Of a DNA stretch of 64,000 bases, positions 1 to 8,565 are shown in pieces. The stretch is from assembly GCA_020639075.1 (NCBI GenBank), contig JACKHI010000001.1:2604001-2668000 (forward strand). The letters run 5' to 3'. Both the position numbers and the translations under genes were made by a program. This DNA is from Phycisphaerales bacterium (GTDB lineage: Bacteria > Planctomycetota > Phycisphaerae > UBA1845 > UTPLA1). Each line of letters begins with the position of its first letter. The stretch's first letter is position 1. The notes beneath the pieces are model-generated. The model was not told where the DNA came from, searched no databases, and saw nothing but the letters and a program-made list of their open reading frames with translations.

Positions 1-66
1 GATGAGTGTGCTTCGGTTGATCCGGCCGATGAGGGCGCCACATCGGTTGGCGACACGGATGAATGA
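1..66 (+). CDS. C-terminal end of a gene starting upstream of the window
   Basis: Frame 1 is open from the first base to a TGA at 64-66. It would encode about 21 acidic residues (ending ...GDTDE). A rho-independent terminator follows about 100 bases later on the same strand, which fits the end of a plus-strand transcript. The fragment is too short to assign a family, and reality as a CDS is inferred only from the downstream terminator. Confidence 0.3.
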   Translation, partial: DECASVDPADEGATSVGDTDE

Positions 67-169
67 AGTCCCGAATTGTCGAGGCAAGCAACATTAACTC
101 TGTCGCGACATTGTGCTTTGAGATAGGAAAACAATGGCGCGGCGGGCGGCTGGAGCGCTGACCCGCAGC

Positions 170-206
170 GCGATTCGCGGTAACGCCTGCGAATCGCCTT
201 TTTTTT
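170..206 (+). terminator. Rho-independent terminator
   Basis: A perfect 9-bp inverted repeat (GCGATTCGC at 170-178, GCGAATCGC at 189-197) encloses a 10-base loop and is followed by C and eight T residues (199-206). This is the classic intrinsic terminator layout for the plus strand and probably ends the transcript whose last codons lie at 1-66. Confidence 0.8.
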
Positions 207-339
207 GCACGCCGGACCCAAAAGCGGCATGGATGCCGCGAGCAAGTGAACGAATCCAAGTCCCAGGTTGGAGCATCGGAACAAGTTCCGCATGTCACGG
301 ATGACAGCGTCGAGGCCGATCACGGATGATCGAACCCCT

Positions 340-1420
340 TCGCCAATTCAAGATTCAAATTTGCCCGGCGTTTGCATACAGCGCTTTCGGGGCCCTCTCC
401 TTACTTCGGCGGCACGAGCCGCATCGCCCCGCTCATCTTGGCTGCGGGGGAATCCAAGTGTTCCTCACGTGCCACTGGGTGCTTGCCAAAGGGTATCTGA
501 GAACCAGAGCTCGTCGCCGCCGCACCTTGCATCGTACTTCGCCCGGAGGGCGCGCGAACATAGCCGGGGATTTCAATCCCCGGTCGTGTCATGGTTTGAT
601 GGACAGAGCGTCCGGAGGACGCGCGACCACGCGACCACTCGACGTCCGCCCTACCGGGCGGGGTTTGGTAATCGAAATCGCCATCCAGGGACTGAAGTCC
701 CTGGCAAAGATCGCACGCCCTCCGGGCGAATGTCGACGTCGAGTGCAGATTTCGAAGGGGACGGATTTTCGGAAAGCGTCTGCTTGCGCGGGTATCCTGG
801 TGTTCCGTCGCCATCTCTCACGTGCCATTGGGTGCTTGTCACCCAGTGCGAGGGGCGCGGCGCAATCTCAACTTCACACACTCACTCTCGGCCGCATCGG
901 TGTTGCGGTGCCGTGTTCGACCTCTAAGGGGATGGGAGTCTGTTCGGGACTTCCGCCGCCCCCTTCGGGGCGGAGATCAAGGAGACAAACGCATTCCACG
1001 GCTTGCGCTGCGACCGCTGCGCGGTCTTCGCTTCACCCGTGGCAACGATCCGGCGCTCCTTCGGAGCGAGATTGCCGCGGGAAACACAAGTGTTTTCGAC
1101 CATTGCGCGAATCGAGATTTCGTTCTCGAATTCCCGGACAGCCTCACCCTCTAAGGCAACGCCGTGAACTGAACGCTCTAATCAGAGGCACGCAGTCTCA
1201 GCGTGGCGAATCATCCAGCGTACATGAGCATGACTCCGCCGTGAGGACACGGCGGCTCCGACTGGTGCTGCCGCTACTGTGTTCGGTTCACGGCGTTGCC
1301 CTCTAAGGGGAGCATGCGGCGAGGCAATTCGCCTCCCGATCGTCGTTCCCACGACGCAACCGCTTTTCGGCTCGACATGCTTGCCTCGAAGGGCAAGCAT
1401 GCCATGCGGCCGTGCTGGAC
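340..1420. repeat. Island of short hairpin and composite repeats, no convincing gene
   Basis: This kilobase holds many short inverted repeats rather than a gene. Clear hairpins are at 564-583 (CCGGGGA/TCCCCGG), 685-704 (CCAGGGAC/GTCCCTGG), 826-848 (a CACTGGGTG-type arm pair) and 1376-1401 (CATGCTTGCC/GGCAAGCATG, 10 bp). The segment 1011-1070 recurs at about 57651-57710 and, inverted, at about 58505-58590. The segment 1128-1158 recurs inverted at 58425-58455 and directly at 58628-58657. Reading frames across the island give only Arg/Pro-rich translations with no family resemblance. I treat it as a non-coding repeat island. Confidence 0.7.
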
Positions 1421-1533
1421 ATTTTCGCGATCGCGGTGTTGGATGAGTTGCGACGGCGAATTGCTGCTTCGTCGGGCGCCGCGAGGTGGTCGAATCGAGA
1501 ACGGCATTCAACGATCGAACCGAAAGGGTCGGC

Positions 1534-1974
1534 ATGGATACGAGGGATTCGCACATCGCCGTCGCATCGGCCGGCGAACGACGTCCAACGCGAATGCATC
1601 GATTGGGCTGGCTCGTCGTCGGTCTTGCGTTGATCGAGGGCGGTTGGCTCGCGTTTGATGGAATTCACGCGTTGACGACCGGCGATTATGTCACGGCTTC
1701 ATCCGGCGACTATGCGGGGCAGTTAGGGCCGTGGTCGACGCTGGTCGCGGCCGCGGGTATTCCACCGCGATCGATCGGCATGAAAGTCGCACATCTCGTC
1801 ATCGGGATCGCGTGGTTTTTTGCCATCGGCCTATTCGCCGGCCGACATCGAATGGGCCGGACCAGCATGTTGCTATGTTCCATTGCGGGCGCGTGGTATC
1901 TGCCGTTCGGCACGATCATCGGCGCGATCATCTTCATCCTGTTGTTTACGCGTCCATTGCGGGCGTCGGCCTGA
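1534..1974 (+). CDS. Small integral membrane protein of unknown function
   Basis: A 146-residue protein with about four hydrophobic segments: LGWLVVGLALIEGGWLAF near residue 22, a second around LVAAAGIP, a third in HLVIGIAWFFAIGLFAG and a C-terminal pair ending IIGAIIFILLFTRPLRASA. I chose the ATG at 1534 over a GTG at 1486 because GAAAGGG lies 5 bases upstream and the extra 16 residues look non-coding. I recognise no family. A hairpin at 2095-2133 separates it from the convergent tRNA-Ser gene. Confidence 0.6.
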   Translation: MDTRDSHIAVASAGERRPTRMHRLGWLVVGLALIEGGWLAFDGIHALTTGDYVTASSGDYAGQLGPWSTLVAAAGIPPRSIGMKVAHLVIGIAWFFAIGLFAGRHRMGRTSMLLCSIAGAWYLPFGTIIGAIIFILLFTRPLRASA

Positions 1975-2094
1975 CGCGCGGGCGCGCAGTCGCACATCGT
2001 GTGGGCGAGAATCTCGAACGGATGGGAAACGATGTCGGCGGCGACAGGTCGGCGGGTTTTGACAGTTGGAACGGCCGTGCCGCCCCACGACCGG

Positions 2095-2133
2095 CCCCGC
2101 ATTCCAAGGTTGCATGTTATTGGAATAGCGGGG
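2095..2133. terminator. Hairpin between convergent transcripts, candidate terminator
   Basis: CCCCGC-ATTCCAA (2095-2107) pairs with TTGGAAT-A-GCGGGG (2120-2133), giving a 13-bp stem with one bulge and a 12-base loop. It sits between the plus-strand membrane protein gene and the minus-strand tRNA-Ser gene. Neither side has a T-run, so termination is inferred from position and stem strength only. Confidence 0.4.
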
Positions 2134-2142
2134 TCGGAAGAA

Positions 2143-2229
2143 CGGAGAGGGAGGGATTCGAACCCCCGCTACGGTTACCCGTAGACCGCATTTCGAATGC
2201 GGCTCCTTCAGCCACTCGGACACCTCTCC
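2143..2229 (-). tRNA. tRNA-Ser (anticodon CGA)
   Basis: Read on the minus strand, the 87-base sequence folds as a class II tRNA. The acceptor stem is GGAGAGG/CCTCTCC with discriminator G. The anticodon stem is CCGCA/TGCGG around loop TTCGAAA, giving anticodon CGA for UCG codons. There is a long variable arm CTACGG-GTAA-CCGTAG and a T-arm with TTCGAAT. The long variable arm and G discriminator are serine hallmarks. The 3' CCA is not encoded (GTT follows), so it must be added after transcription. Confidence 0.97.
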
Positions 2230-2243
2230 ATGGCAGGTCGGAC

Positions 2244-2272
2244 ATTATGTTGCTTGGCCCGATCCGCCGCAA
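2244..2272 (-). promoter_or_regulatory. Sigma70-type promoter for tRNA-Ser
   Basis: On the minus strand, a -35 TTGCGG (2267-2272) and a -10 CATAAT (2244-2249) are spaced by exactly 17 bases. The -10 ends 14 bases before the mature tRNA 5' end at 2229, so transcription would start only about 7-8 bases upstream of the tRNA. Confidence 0.6.
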
Positions 2273-2693
2273 CCCGGGGAGACCGATCGAGTGCGGGTCA
2301 ATTCTCAACGGAGCGGCGGCATCTCCGCGAGGCGAAGCGCAACATCCGCCTTACGCCGCGGGCGATAACGCCCTGACAGGGACGGACGAGATGACAGGCC
2401 TCGCCCATCGTTCGAACCGGCCGAGATTCGAGAGCGCGTTTTACGCTATCCGCGGATATGGGACGCTGACTGGTTCCGCGAATGTCGTCGATTCGACGCG
2501 CCTGCCTGCGAATGTCGACACACGAGCGGCAGCCCTGTCGCCTTCCCATCGGTCGTCATATTCCGGAAGTATCCGTCCTAATGGACCGACTAAAAACGTG
2601 AGAGCAGTGTCTCGGGCCGACTTCCTGCGCCCGGTCACGGTTCGCCCATTGGACAAGGCGAGGCATCCATTCGGGGACGACAGGAGCGGATCG
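2273..2693. other. Intergenic region upstream of the PilZ-REC regulator
   Basis: About 420 bases between the tRNA promoter and the regulator start. A long plus-strand frame runs through it, but the translation has no recognisable domain. I see no riboswitch signature and no clear promoter. It may hold the 5' leader of the regulator transcript. Confidence 0.4.
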
Positions 2694-3776
2694 TTGAGCA
2701 TCACGAAGAAGAAGTCGGTTAAGGCGATCCAGCTCGACAAGGACGTCATCGATGCTGTCAACAAGCAGCTCGACGCCGCCAAGCGTGACGTCCAGACGGA
2801 ACGGCGCAAGGCGCCGCGCGCCGCGACGCACATCAAGGCCTGCATCCTGCATCTGCCCCAGCCCGGCGTCAGCAACGCGCCGGCCTATCTGGTCCCGACG
2901 CGCGACATCAGCAATCTCGGCATCACGTTCCTGCATGGCGCGTTCGTCTATCCCGGATCGAAAGGCATCGTTCAGCTGCTTTCCGCGAACGGTCATTGGA
3001 AGAACGCCGTCGTCCATGTGGTCCACTCCACTTACGTCAGGAACGGTCTGCACAATACCGGGGCGCGCTTCGCGACGCCGATCGAGGCGCGCAGCTTCAG
3101 CGCCGGTTGCTCCACAACGCGCATCCTGATCGTCGAGGACAACCCGTCCATCGCCGCCATGACGCAGCAGCGCCTGACTGAACTAGAGGCCGAAATCCAG
3201 GTCGCGCCGACCGGCGAGAAGGCACTCGAAGCCGCCAAGTCGCAGACTTTCGACGCGATTCTCATGGACATGCAGTTACCCGGCATCGACGGCTTCGAGA
3301 CGACCCGCCGGCTTCGAGCCCAGGGTTTTGTCGGGACGATCGTCGCCGCGACGGGCATGACGGCGACGGATGTCAAGGAGAAGTGCATCGCCGCCGGCTG
3401 CAATTCCTACCTGCCCAAGCCCCTCGGCCGCGAGCAACTCTCCGCGCTGCTCGCATCATTGCGCGACGCCCCGCTGCTCAGTTCCCTTCGAAACGACCCG
3501 TTGATGCGGCCGCTTATCGATGAGTTCATCCGGGACCTGCCGTTGCGTGTGCAGGAGTTCGAGGCCGCGTTTGCGGAGGACGACATGGCGAAACTGCAGA
3601 ACATCTGTCGTTCGCTCAAGGGCGAGGCCGGCGGATTCGGGTTCGCGCGGATAACGGACGCCGCCTCCATCGTCGAAAAGGACATTATCGCCGGAACGGA
3701 CAAGGAAGCGATCCGGCGGGGCTTCGAGAGCGTCATCCGAATCTGCTGCCAGGTCCGAGCCGACTTCGGCGGCTGA
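2694..3776 (+). CDS. PilZ - response-regulator receiver - degenerate HPt protein
   Basis: A 360-residue cytoplasmic signalling protein. The PilZ domain (about residues 35-135) has both c-di-GMP motifs: RKAPR (RxxxR, 38-42) and DISNLG (DxSxxG, 71-76). The receiver domain (about 143-255) keeps the acidic pair E148-D149, phospho-acceptor D192 (MDMQLPGIDG), T220 and K242. The C-terminus (about 265-360) resembles a histidine phosphotransfer helical bundle (CRSLKGEAGGFGF), but the phosphorylatable His of the HxLKG motif is Arg306. I chose a TTG start at 2694 because AGGAG at 2682-2686 sits 7 bases upstream and no in-frame start nearer the PilZ domain has such a site; longer frames lack domain support. 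It probably links c-di-GMP with phosphorelay input. The output is unknown. Confidence 0.88.
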   Translation: MSITKKKSVKAIQLDKDVIDAVNKQLDAAKRDVQTERRKAPRAATHIKACILHLPQPGVSNAPAYLVPTRDISNLGITFLHGAFVYPGSKGIVQLLSANGHWKNAVVHVVHSTYVRNGLHNTGARFATPIEARSFSAGCSTTRILIVEDNPSIAAMTQQRLTELEAEIQVAPTGEKALEAAKSQTFDAILMDMQLPGIDGFETTRRLRAQGFVGTIVAATGMTATDVKEKCIAAGCNSYLPKPLGREQLSALLASLRDAPLLSSLRNDPLMRPLIDEFIRDLPLRVQEFEAAFAEDDMAKLQNICRSLKGEAGGFGFARITDAASIVEKDIIAGTDKEAIRRGFESVIRICCQVRADFGG

Positions 3777-3922
3777 ATCGGCGCAAGAATGCGCGCCGAA
3801 CGCCGACGCCCCCGCTCGCATCCGACGTCGGCGCTGAAAGACCCGCCGGCTACGCACGACAGCTACACTTCTACCGCCGCCGCCGTATCATGCAGGCACC
3901 TGGAATTGGAGACCTGCAACGC

Positions 3923-4945
3923 ATGCGTAAGCCCGTCATTCTCATTACCGGCGCCAACGGCGAAATCGGCCACGGCCTGATCGAACACTTCGGCAAACAG
4001 GATCGGCATGATATCGTCGCGCTCGATCTCAGACCGGTCGACCCGCGAATTGCGTCAACCAACCTGACATCGATCCAGGGCGACATTCTGGATGACAACG
4101 TCATGCAGCGCATCGTCAGTGAGTTCGAGATCCATGTGATCTACCATCTGGCCGCCATGCTGAGCACGCGGAGCGAATACGCGCCCGACATCGCGCACAA
4201 CGTCAACGTCAACGGCACGCTCAACCTGATCAAGCTCGCCCACGAACAGGCGCGCTGGCATGGCACGCCCGTCCGATTCCTCTTTCCGAGTTCGATCGCC
4301 GCCTACGGTCTTCCCGATCTGGCGACGAAGGCCGATGCCGGCCGCGTCTCGGAAAACGAATGGAACATTCCGTCGACGATGTACGGTTGCAACAAGCTCT
4401 ATTGCGAGCAGCTCGGCCGCTATTACTCGATGCACTTCCGGCAACTGGCTGCTGATCGAACGCCGAGCGGCGTCGACTTCCGTGCCCTGCGATTCCCGGG
4501 TCTGATCAGCGCCGTCACGCTGCCGGCCGGCGGCACGAGCGACTACGCATCGGAAATGGTCCACGCCGCAGCGCAGGGGCAGCCGTACGCCTGCTTCGTC
4601 AGCGAGTCTTCTAGAATCCCATTCATGGCGATGCCTGACGCGATCAAGGCGCTGCTCATGCTCGCCGAAGCGGATGAGTCGTTGTTGAAGCAGCGCACGT
4701 ACAACGTCGGCTCGTTCAGCGTCAGCGCGGGCGAGATCCGACAACTCGTGATGCGGGCGTTCCCGAAGGCGGACATCACGTTCGCACCCGATCGCGCGCG
4801 CAATGCAATCGTGGATTCGTGGCCGGCCGATGTCGACGATTCGGCGGCGTCGCGGGACTGGGGCTGGAAGCCGGACTACGACGCGCGGCGCGCCTTCGAG
4901 GAGTACCTCGCGCCGACAATCGCAGATTTCTACAAAGGTCAATAA
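3923..4945 (+). CDS. NAD-dependent epimerase/dehydratase family, L-threonine 3-dehydrogenase-like
   Basis: A 340-residue extended short-chain dehydrogenase. The Rossmann motif TGANGEIG is near residue 10, and the SDR catalytic YxxxK is YGCNK, with the preceding Ser in FLFPSSIAAYG. The middle region FRALRFPGLISA, PAGGTSDYA and IPFMAMPDAIKAL matches SDR-type L-threonine 3-dehydrogenases, which oxidise threonine to 2-amino-3-ketobutyrate with NAD. A UDP-sugar epimerase role is the alternative. I placed the start at the ATG at 3923, which puts the first beta strand three or four residues in and has GGAG 11 bases upstream. An ATG at 3890 would add 11 residues. Confidence 0.8.
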   Translation: MRKPVILITGANGEIGHGLIEHFGKQDRHDIVALDLRPVDPRIASTNLTSIQGDILDDNVMQRIVSEFEIHVIYHLAAMLSTRSEYAPDIAHNVNVNGTLNLIKLAHEQARWHGTPVRFLFPSSIAAYGLPDLATKADAGRVSENEWNIPSTMYGCNKLYCEQLGRYYSMHFRQLAADRTPSGVDFRALRFPGLISAVTLPAGGTSDYASEMVHAAAQGQPYACFVSESSRIPFMAMPDAIKALLMLAEADESLLKQRTYNVGSFSVSAGEIRQLVMRAFPKADITFAPDRARNAIVDSWPADVDDSAASRDWGWKPDYDARRAFEEYLAPTIADFYKGQ

Positions 4946-4977
4946 GTGTCCAAACCTTCGCGAATGCAAATGAACAA

Positions 4978-5008
4978 GCCCCGTCCGCCGATGCGCGGCG
5001 AACAGGGC
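4978..5008. terminator. Hairpin between convergent genes, candidate terminator
   Basis: GCCCCGTCCGCCG (4978-4990) can pair with CGGCGAACAGGGC (4996-5008), allowing G-U pairs and one or two mismatches. It lies between the convergent SDR and PQQ-propeller genes. There is no clean T-run on either side, so this is tentative. Confidence 0.35.
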
Positions 5009-5046
5009 CTGAGATCGAATTCGCGTTTGTGACGGGATCGAGCGAA

Positions 5047-6306
5047 TCAGCCTTCCGCGGTGGTCTTTCCGAGATCGAGCGCCTTGATCGTCTTTGAATC
5101 CCGCAGGTAGAGCGTCGTGCCGTCCAACGTCGGCACAGTCCACGTCTTCGATTGGCCGTCCGGCTGAAGGACGGCGACTTTGCGATGAATCTGGAACATG
5201 TCGGGCGTCGCCGTCGCGATGCCGAGATTGCCGTTTTCGTCGAGAATGATGAAGCGTCCGTCGGCGAAGAGGCACGTCGCCTTATCGAAGCCGCGCTCCT
5301 TCCAGGCGACTTCGCCCGTCTTCACATTGACGGCCCAGAAGAGGCCCGGCCCCCGACCGCCCGTCGACGTATAGACATAATCGCCGACGCGAATCGCATT
5401 GCTGTGATGGATCTTGACCTTGTTGTTCGACCAGAGCTCCTCGACTGTCGTCTTGCCGCCGGATTGGGAAAGCTTGAGACCGCGGCTGCCGGCTTCATTG
5501 GTCGAGAGAAACAGGATGTGATCGCGGCCCCAGATGGGCAATGAAATATTCTGGTTCCACTGATTGCCGATCTCATACTTCCAGAGTTCTTCGCCGTCGG
5601 CTGGATTGACGGCCACAAGTTCCTTTGCCATGTAGCAGAGCAACTGCTCCTGGCCGTCCACGTCGATCAGTTTCGGCGTCGAGTAGCTGTTCTTGTAATC
5701 GAGGCGCTTCCATCGGACTTCGCCCGTGTCCTTGTCAAACGCGATCAGCGAATGACCTTCGCCGCCGACCATGGTGATGATCGTGTCCTTGTAGCCGAAC
5801 GGGCTCGATGAGTACCCGTGATTGAGAAAGGAACCGTCGAAGTCCTTCCATAGGTCGTGATTCCACTTCGGCGTCCCCTTGTCGGCGTCAACGCACTGCA
5901 TCTTGCCGGCACAGCCGATCGTGTAGAGCTTGCCGTCGTAGAGCAGCGGCGCGCTCCGCGGCCCATCGTTGAATGTGTGCTCGTGCTTCTCGGCGACAGG
6001 TGCGTCGTAGGAATATTCCCAGACGGATTTGCCGTCCTTCGCATTGAGGCAGGCAACGACTTCATTATTGTCCTTGCGGTACATCGTGTAGAGCCGACCG
6101 CCATCGGCGAGGATGCCGGAGTAGCCGACGCCGAGGTCTCGCTCCCACAGCGTCTTCGGTCCGGACTCGGGCCATGCCTCGGCGAGGCCTCGCGTACGGA
6201 CCTTGAAGTCCTGCCGGGGACCGCCCCACTGCGCCGTCGGCCCCATCTCCTTATCACCCGCGGCAAACATGACAACAGATGCAATGCAGAATACCTGAGT
6301 CAACAT
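5047..6306 (-). CDS. Secreted PQQ-like beta-propeller protein
   Basis: A 419-residue protein built of repeated propeller blades with the PQQ/BamB-type signature (for example VVACLNAKDGKSVWEYSYDAP, CVDADKGTPKWNHD, IAFDKDTGEVRWKR, AVNPADGEELWKYEI, AVNVKTGEVAWKERG). An N-terminal hydrophobic segment (MLTQVFCIASVVMFAAG) is a probable signal peptide, so the protein is periplasmic or surface-exposed. GAGGAGG eight bases upstream fixes the ATG at 6306; the open frame continues upstream but without support. PQQ-binding quinoprotein residues are not evident, so a scaffold or binding role is likelier than a dehydrogenase. Such propellers are very numerous in planctomycetes (general knowledge). Confidence 0.85.
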   Translation of the reverse strand: MLTQVFCIASVVMFAAGDKEMGPTAQWGGPRQDFKVRTRGLAEAWPESGPKTLWERDLGVGYSGILADGGRLYTMYRKDNNEVVACLNAKDGKSVWEYSYDAPVAEKHEHTFNDGPRSAPLLYDGKLYTIGCAGKMQCVDADKGTPKWNHDLWKDFDGSFLNHGYSSSPFGYKDTIITMVGGEGHSLIAFDKDTGEVRWKRLDYKNSYSTPKLIDVDGQEQLLCYMAKELVAVNPADGEELWKYEIGNQWNQNISLPIWGRDHILFLSTNEAGSRGLKLSQSGGKTTVEELWSNNKVKIHHSNAIRVGDYVYTSTGGRGPGLFWAVNVKTGEVAWKERGFDKATCLFADGRFIILDENGNLGIATATPDMFQIHRKVAVLQPDGQSKTWTVPTLDGTTLYLRDSKTIKALDLGKTTAEG

Positions 6307-6597
6307 GAAAGCACCCTCCTCGAGGTGGGCGAGGCGTTCGCCACCCGGTTCCGGTTCAATGTTACGTATCCAACTGGTTGCGGGTCGAATCGACCCTGAA
6401 CGCGAATCGCCCGTGAAAGCGCCGCGCTGGAGCGCAGTGTATCCGAAAGCGCCCCGAGGGAGAAACGCAACTCGGGAAAAGGGCTTTCGCTGGAGGGCGA
6501 CACAAGCGTGTTTCCGGCGTTTGCGTGTGCATGCGTCGCCTGCGGCCCGGCGTATGCGGCTGCTGGCAAGCACGGTACTCTCGTTGAGTTCTGAGGG

Positions 6598-7896
6598 TCA
6601 GGATGGCGATTTCGCGGCGGGGGGGCTGCCGAGGAGTATGCTCCAGAGACGGAGCGTGGCGTCGGTGTCAGGGCGTCCCGCAATTTCGGTGTCGACGATG
6701 CCCCATTGCGAGAGTCGTCGGCCGTCGAGGAAGAGAGCCGGCGTGCCATCGACGCCGAGGCGATGCGCGAGTTCGATGTCTTCCTGAACACGGCGGCGGG
6801 TGTCGTCGCCCTGCCGGGCCGACTCGAAATCCGTCAGGTTCAACTTCGCCCTGCTTGCGAGCTCCGTGTAGGGGCTCTCGTCGAGTCGATTCGCGTTCCT
6901 GAAGAGGAGATCCCAATACTCGAGTGCGGCGTCGCTGTCGCTGACTTTCCGTGCGGCTTCGGCTGCGAATGCGGCGTCGCAGGAATAGAAGTGGAACTCC
7001 CTATCGACATGAGCATTGCACGATCGACAGACGGGGTAATGCTTGAAAACGATGCGCAGCGAATCCGGAAACTTCGACACCAGTCCCTTGATGTTCCGAT
7101 GCAGCAACGTGCAGGCTTCACACTCGAAGTCGGTGAAGATCACGAGCGTGTGCGCTGCATCCGCCGGCCCCTCGGCCATATCGTCGCTACGAATCGGTAT
7201 GTCGAAGTGCGGCGCGGTCGCATGACGCCAGACGACGTAATCCACATCGTTGACGATTTCGGCGTACAATTTCTGGTACTGTGCGGCAGCCTGTTGCTGC
7301 CGATAGGCTGCGCCGCCCAGGAGAAATATCGCGCCGACCATACATGACGCACCAACAACGGCGCCGACACGCGCGAGTCCAGGTCTGGGTTCGCCGTCGG
7401 CAGTCGCCACAAACCAACCCGCGATTGAAAAGACGAACAGCAGGAAATTCGCACCGTGAGCCGCGGCGCACCACGTACACCAGACGGGCAATCGCGACAT
7501 GACGAACAGAAAGAAGGCCGAACCGAGCAGACCGGCGCCGGTCATTGCGATCGGCAGCAACTGCCATGCGCGGCCTCGGCGATTGGGAATGCCGATCAGG
7601 GCAAACCAGACGGCGGCGCAGGCGAAGTAGATCATGCCGATCTGGGCCGTCGGCAGAAAACCGAACTTTGACCACTTGCTGGCGAGTACATGACTGCAAT
7701 TCACGGTCGCTGTGGGCTTGCACCAAACATCGGTCAGGGAGTGATTCGACCCTGCCACAGTCATTCGAAGGAGAACCGAACAAATGAATATGCCGGCAAC
7801 CGCCGTCAGAACGAGCGCGACGCGAACAAACTGCGATCTATTGGCCTTCGTCGGTTCGGCGGTCGGAATGGGGGATGATTGCGGCAAGTCAGTCAC
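6598..7896 (-). CDS. Vitamin K epoxide reductase (VKOR) - DsbA-like thioredoxin fusion
   Basis: A 432-residue inner-membrane thiol oxidoreductase. The VKOR half (about residues 20-200) has several membrane helices, loop cysteines C59 and C67 (WCKPTATVNC) and the active-site CTWC at 140-143. The C-terminal half is a periplasmic DsbA/thioredoxin domain with CEAC at 259-262 (FTDFECEACTLLH) and the cis-Pro motif GTPALFLDGR. In this family VKOR passes electrons from the thioredoxin domain to quinone, so the protein both introduces disulfides and recycles itself. The start is GTG at 7896 with no strong ribosome-binding site, so the N-terminus is uncertain. The downstream PQQ gene is about 290 bases away. 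Confidence 0.9.
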   Translation of the reverse strand: MTDLPQSSPIPTAEPTKANRSQFVRVALVLTAVAGIFICSVLLRMTVAGSNHSLTDVWCKPTATVNCSHVLASKWSKFGFLPTAQIGMIYFACAAVWFALIGIPNRRGRAWQLLPIAMTGAGLLGSAFFLFVMSRLPVWCTWCAAAHGANFLLFVFSIAGWFVATADGEPRPGLARVGAVVGASCMVGAIFLLGGAAYRQQQAAAQYQKLYAEIVNDVDYVVWRHATAPHFDIPIRSDDMAEGPADAAHTLVIFTDFECEACTLLHRNIKGLVSKFPDSLRIVFKHYPVCRSCNAHVDREFHFYSCDAAFAAEAARKVSDSDAALEYWDLLFRNANRLDESPYTELASRAKLNLTDFESARQGDDTRRRVQEDIELAHRLGVDGTPALFLDGRRLSQWGIVDTEIAGRPDTDATLRLWSILLGSPPAAKSPS

Positions 7897-7956
7897 TCGA
7901 TCGGGCGATCAACAGTCGACGCATTGTGCATTCACCGGCGCCGCATCCGTTGAGGC

Positions 7957-8502
7957 TCAAACTTCATGAATCGGCAGACGCGTCGGCGGCGCCAATACCA
8001 TTTTTCGATAAGCCCGCCGATAGCTCCATTGCGAAAGGACCATCAGGATCACGACGACGAGGGGGCACAGACCGAAGCGGACAATACCGATGCCGCCCAG
8101 CGCCGCGTTAGCGCGCCCGGCGCGATAGATGTCGGCGCTTCCATATAGAGCGGACGTAAAGCCCGGTGAATCGGATGGGCTGATCCAGGGCGTCACCATC
8201 GCCAATGCCGCGAGTGCAAAGACGCTTCCGCGCGCGAGCGCCGCAGCGCCGCCCATGCGGGCCGAAAGGCAGACAAGCAGTGAAATCAGGAAGATGCCGT
8301 TGATAACAAGGACGCTCGCCCGCGCGACGAACCCGGCGATCGCCAGCGTCTGATCAAATCGATCCGCCCAGGGCCCGAGTCCCTCGGCGCCGTCGGAACG
8401 AACGACAACAACGATGAACGCGACGACATGAACGCCGATGGCGGCTGTCGCAAGCCAGAGGAATGCGTTCTTGGCGACGCGCAGGACATCGATGGCCGCC
8501 AT
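7957..8502 (-). CDS. Hypothetical four-helix membrane protein
   Basis: A 181-residue protein with about four transmembrane segments (ATAAIGVHVVAFIVVVV, VLVINGIFLISLLVCL, SVFALAALAMVTPWI, FGLCPLVVVILMVL) and a basic C-terminus (QWSYRRAYRKM). No motif suggests a function. It lies 60 bases upstream of the VKOR-DsbA gene on the same strand, so co-transcription is likely. The downstream neighbour makes a thiol or envelope role conceivable, but this is context only. Confidence 0.65.
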   Translation of the reverse strand: MAAIDVLRVAKNAFLWLATAAIGVHVVAFIVVVVRSDGAEGLGPWADRFDQTLAIAGFVARASVLVINGIFLISLLVCLSARMGGAAALARGSVFALAALAMVTPWISPSDSPGFTSALYGSADIYRAGRANAALGGIGIVRFGLCPLVVVILMVLSQWSYRRAYRKMVLAPPTRLPIHEV

Positions 8503-8565
8503 ATGCTCATGCGCCAGATCGAGTTCGTATGTGTCTATGGCATGGACTCCCGCACAAACAGTGCA

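Noticed and set aside
326..1306. Open plus-strand frame of 326 codons across the repeat island
   Set aside because: The translation is Arg/Pro-rich and interrupted in meaning by the hairpin repeats, with no domain, no ribosome-binding site, and other frames equally open. It is a shadow of GC-rich repeats.
340..1420. CRISPR array
   Set aside because: The repeats are short, of differing sequence and irregularly spaced, with no constant repeat-spacer period and no cas genes in the window.
1731..2693. Upstream extension of the PilZ-REC frame
   Set aside because: It reads antisense across tRNA-Ser and through the membrane-protein gene. The TTG at 2694 with AGGAG upstream fits the domain boundary.
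2273..2693. c-di-GMP riboswitch upstream of the PilZ protein
   Set aside because: I searched by eye for the conserved GCAAAGCC-type core and found none.
4055..5275. Minus-strand frame of 406 codons overlapping the SDR gene
   Set aside because: It is the complement of the SDR coding sequence, is rich in Arg and His, and lacks motifs.
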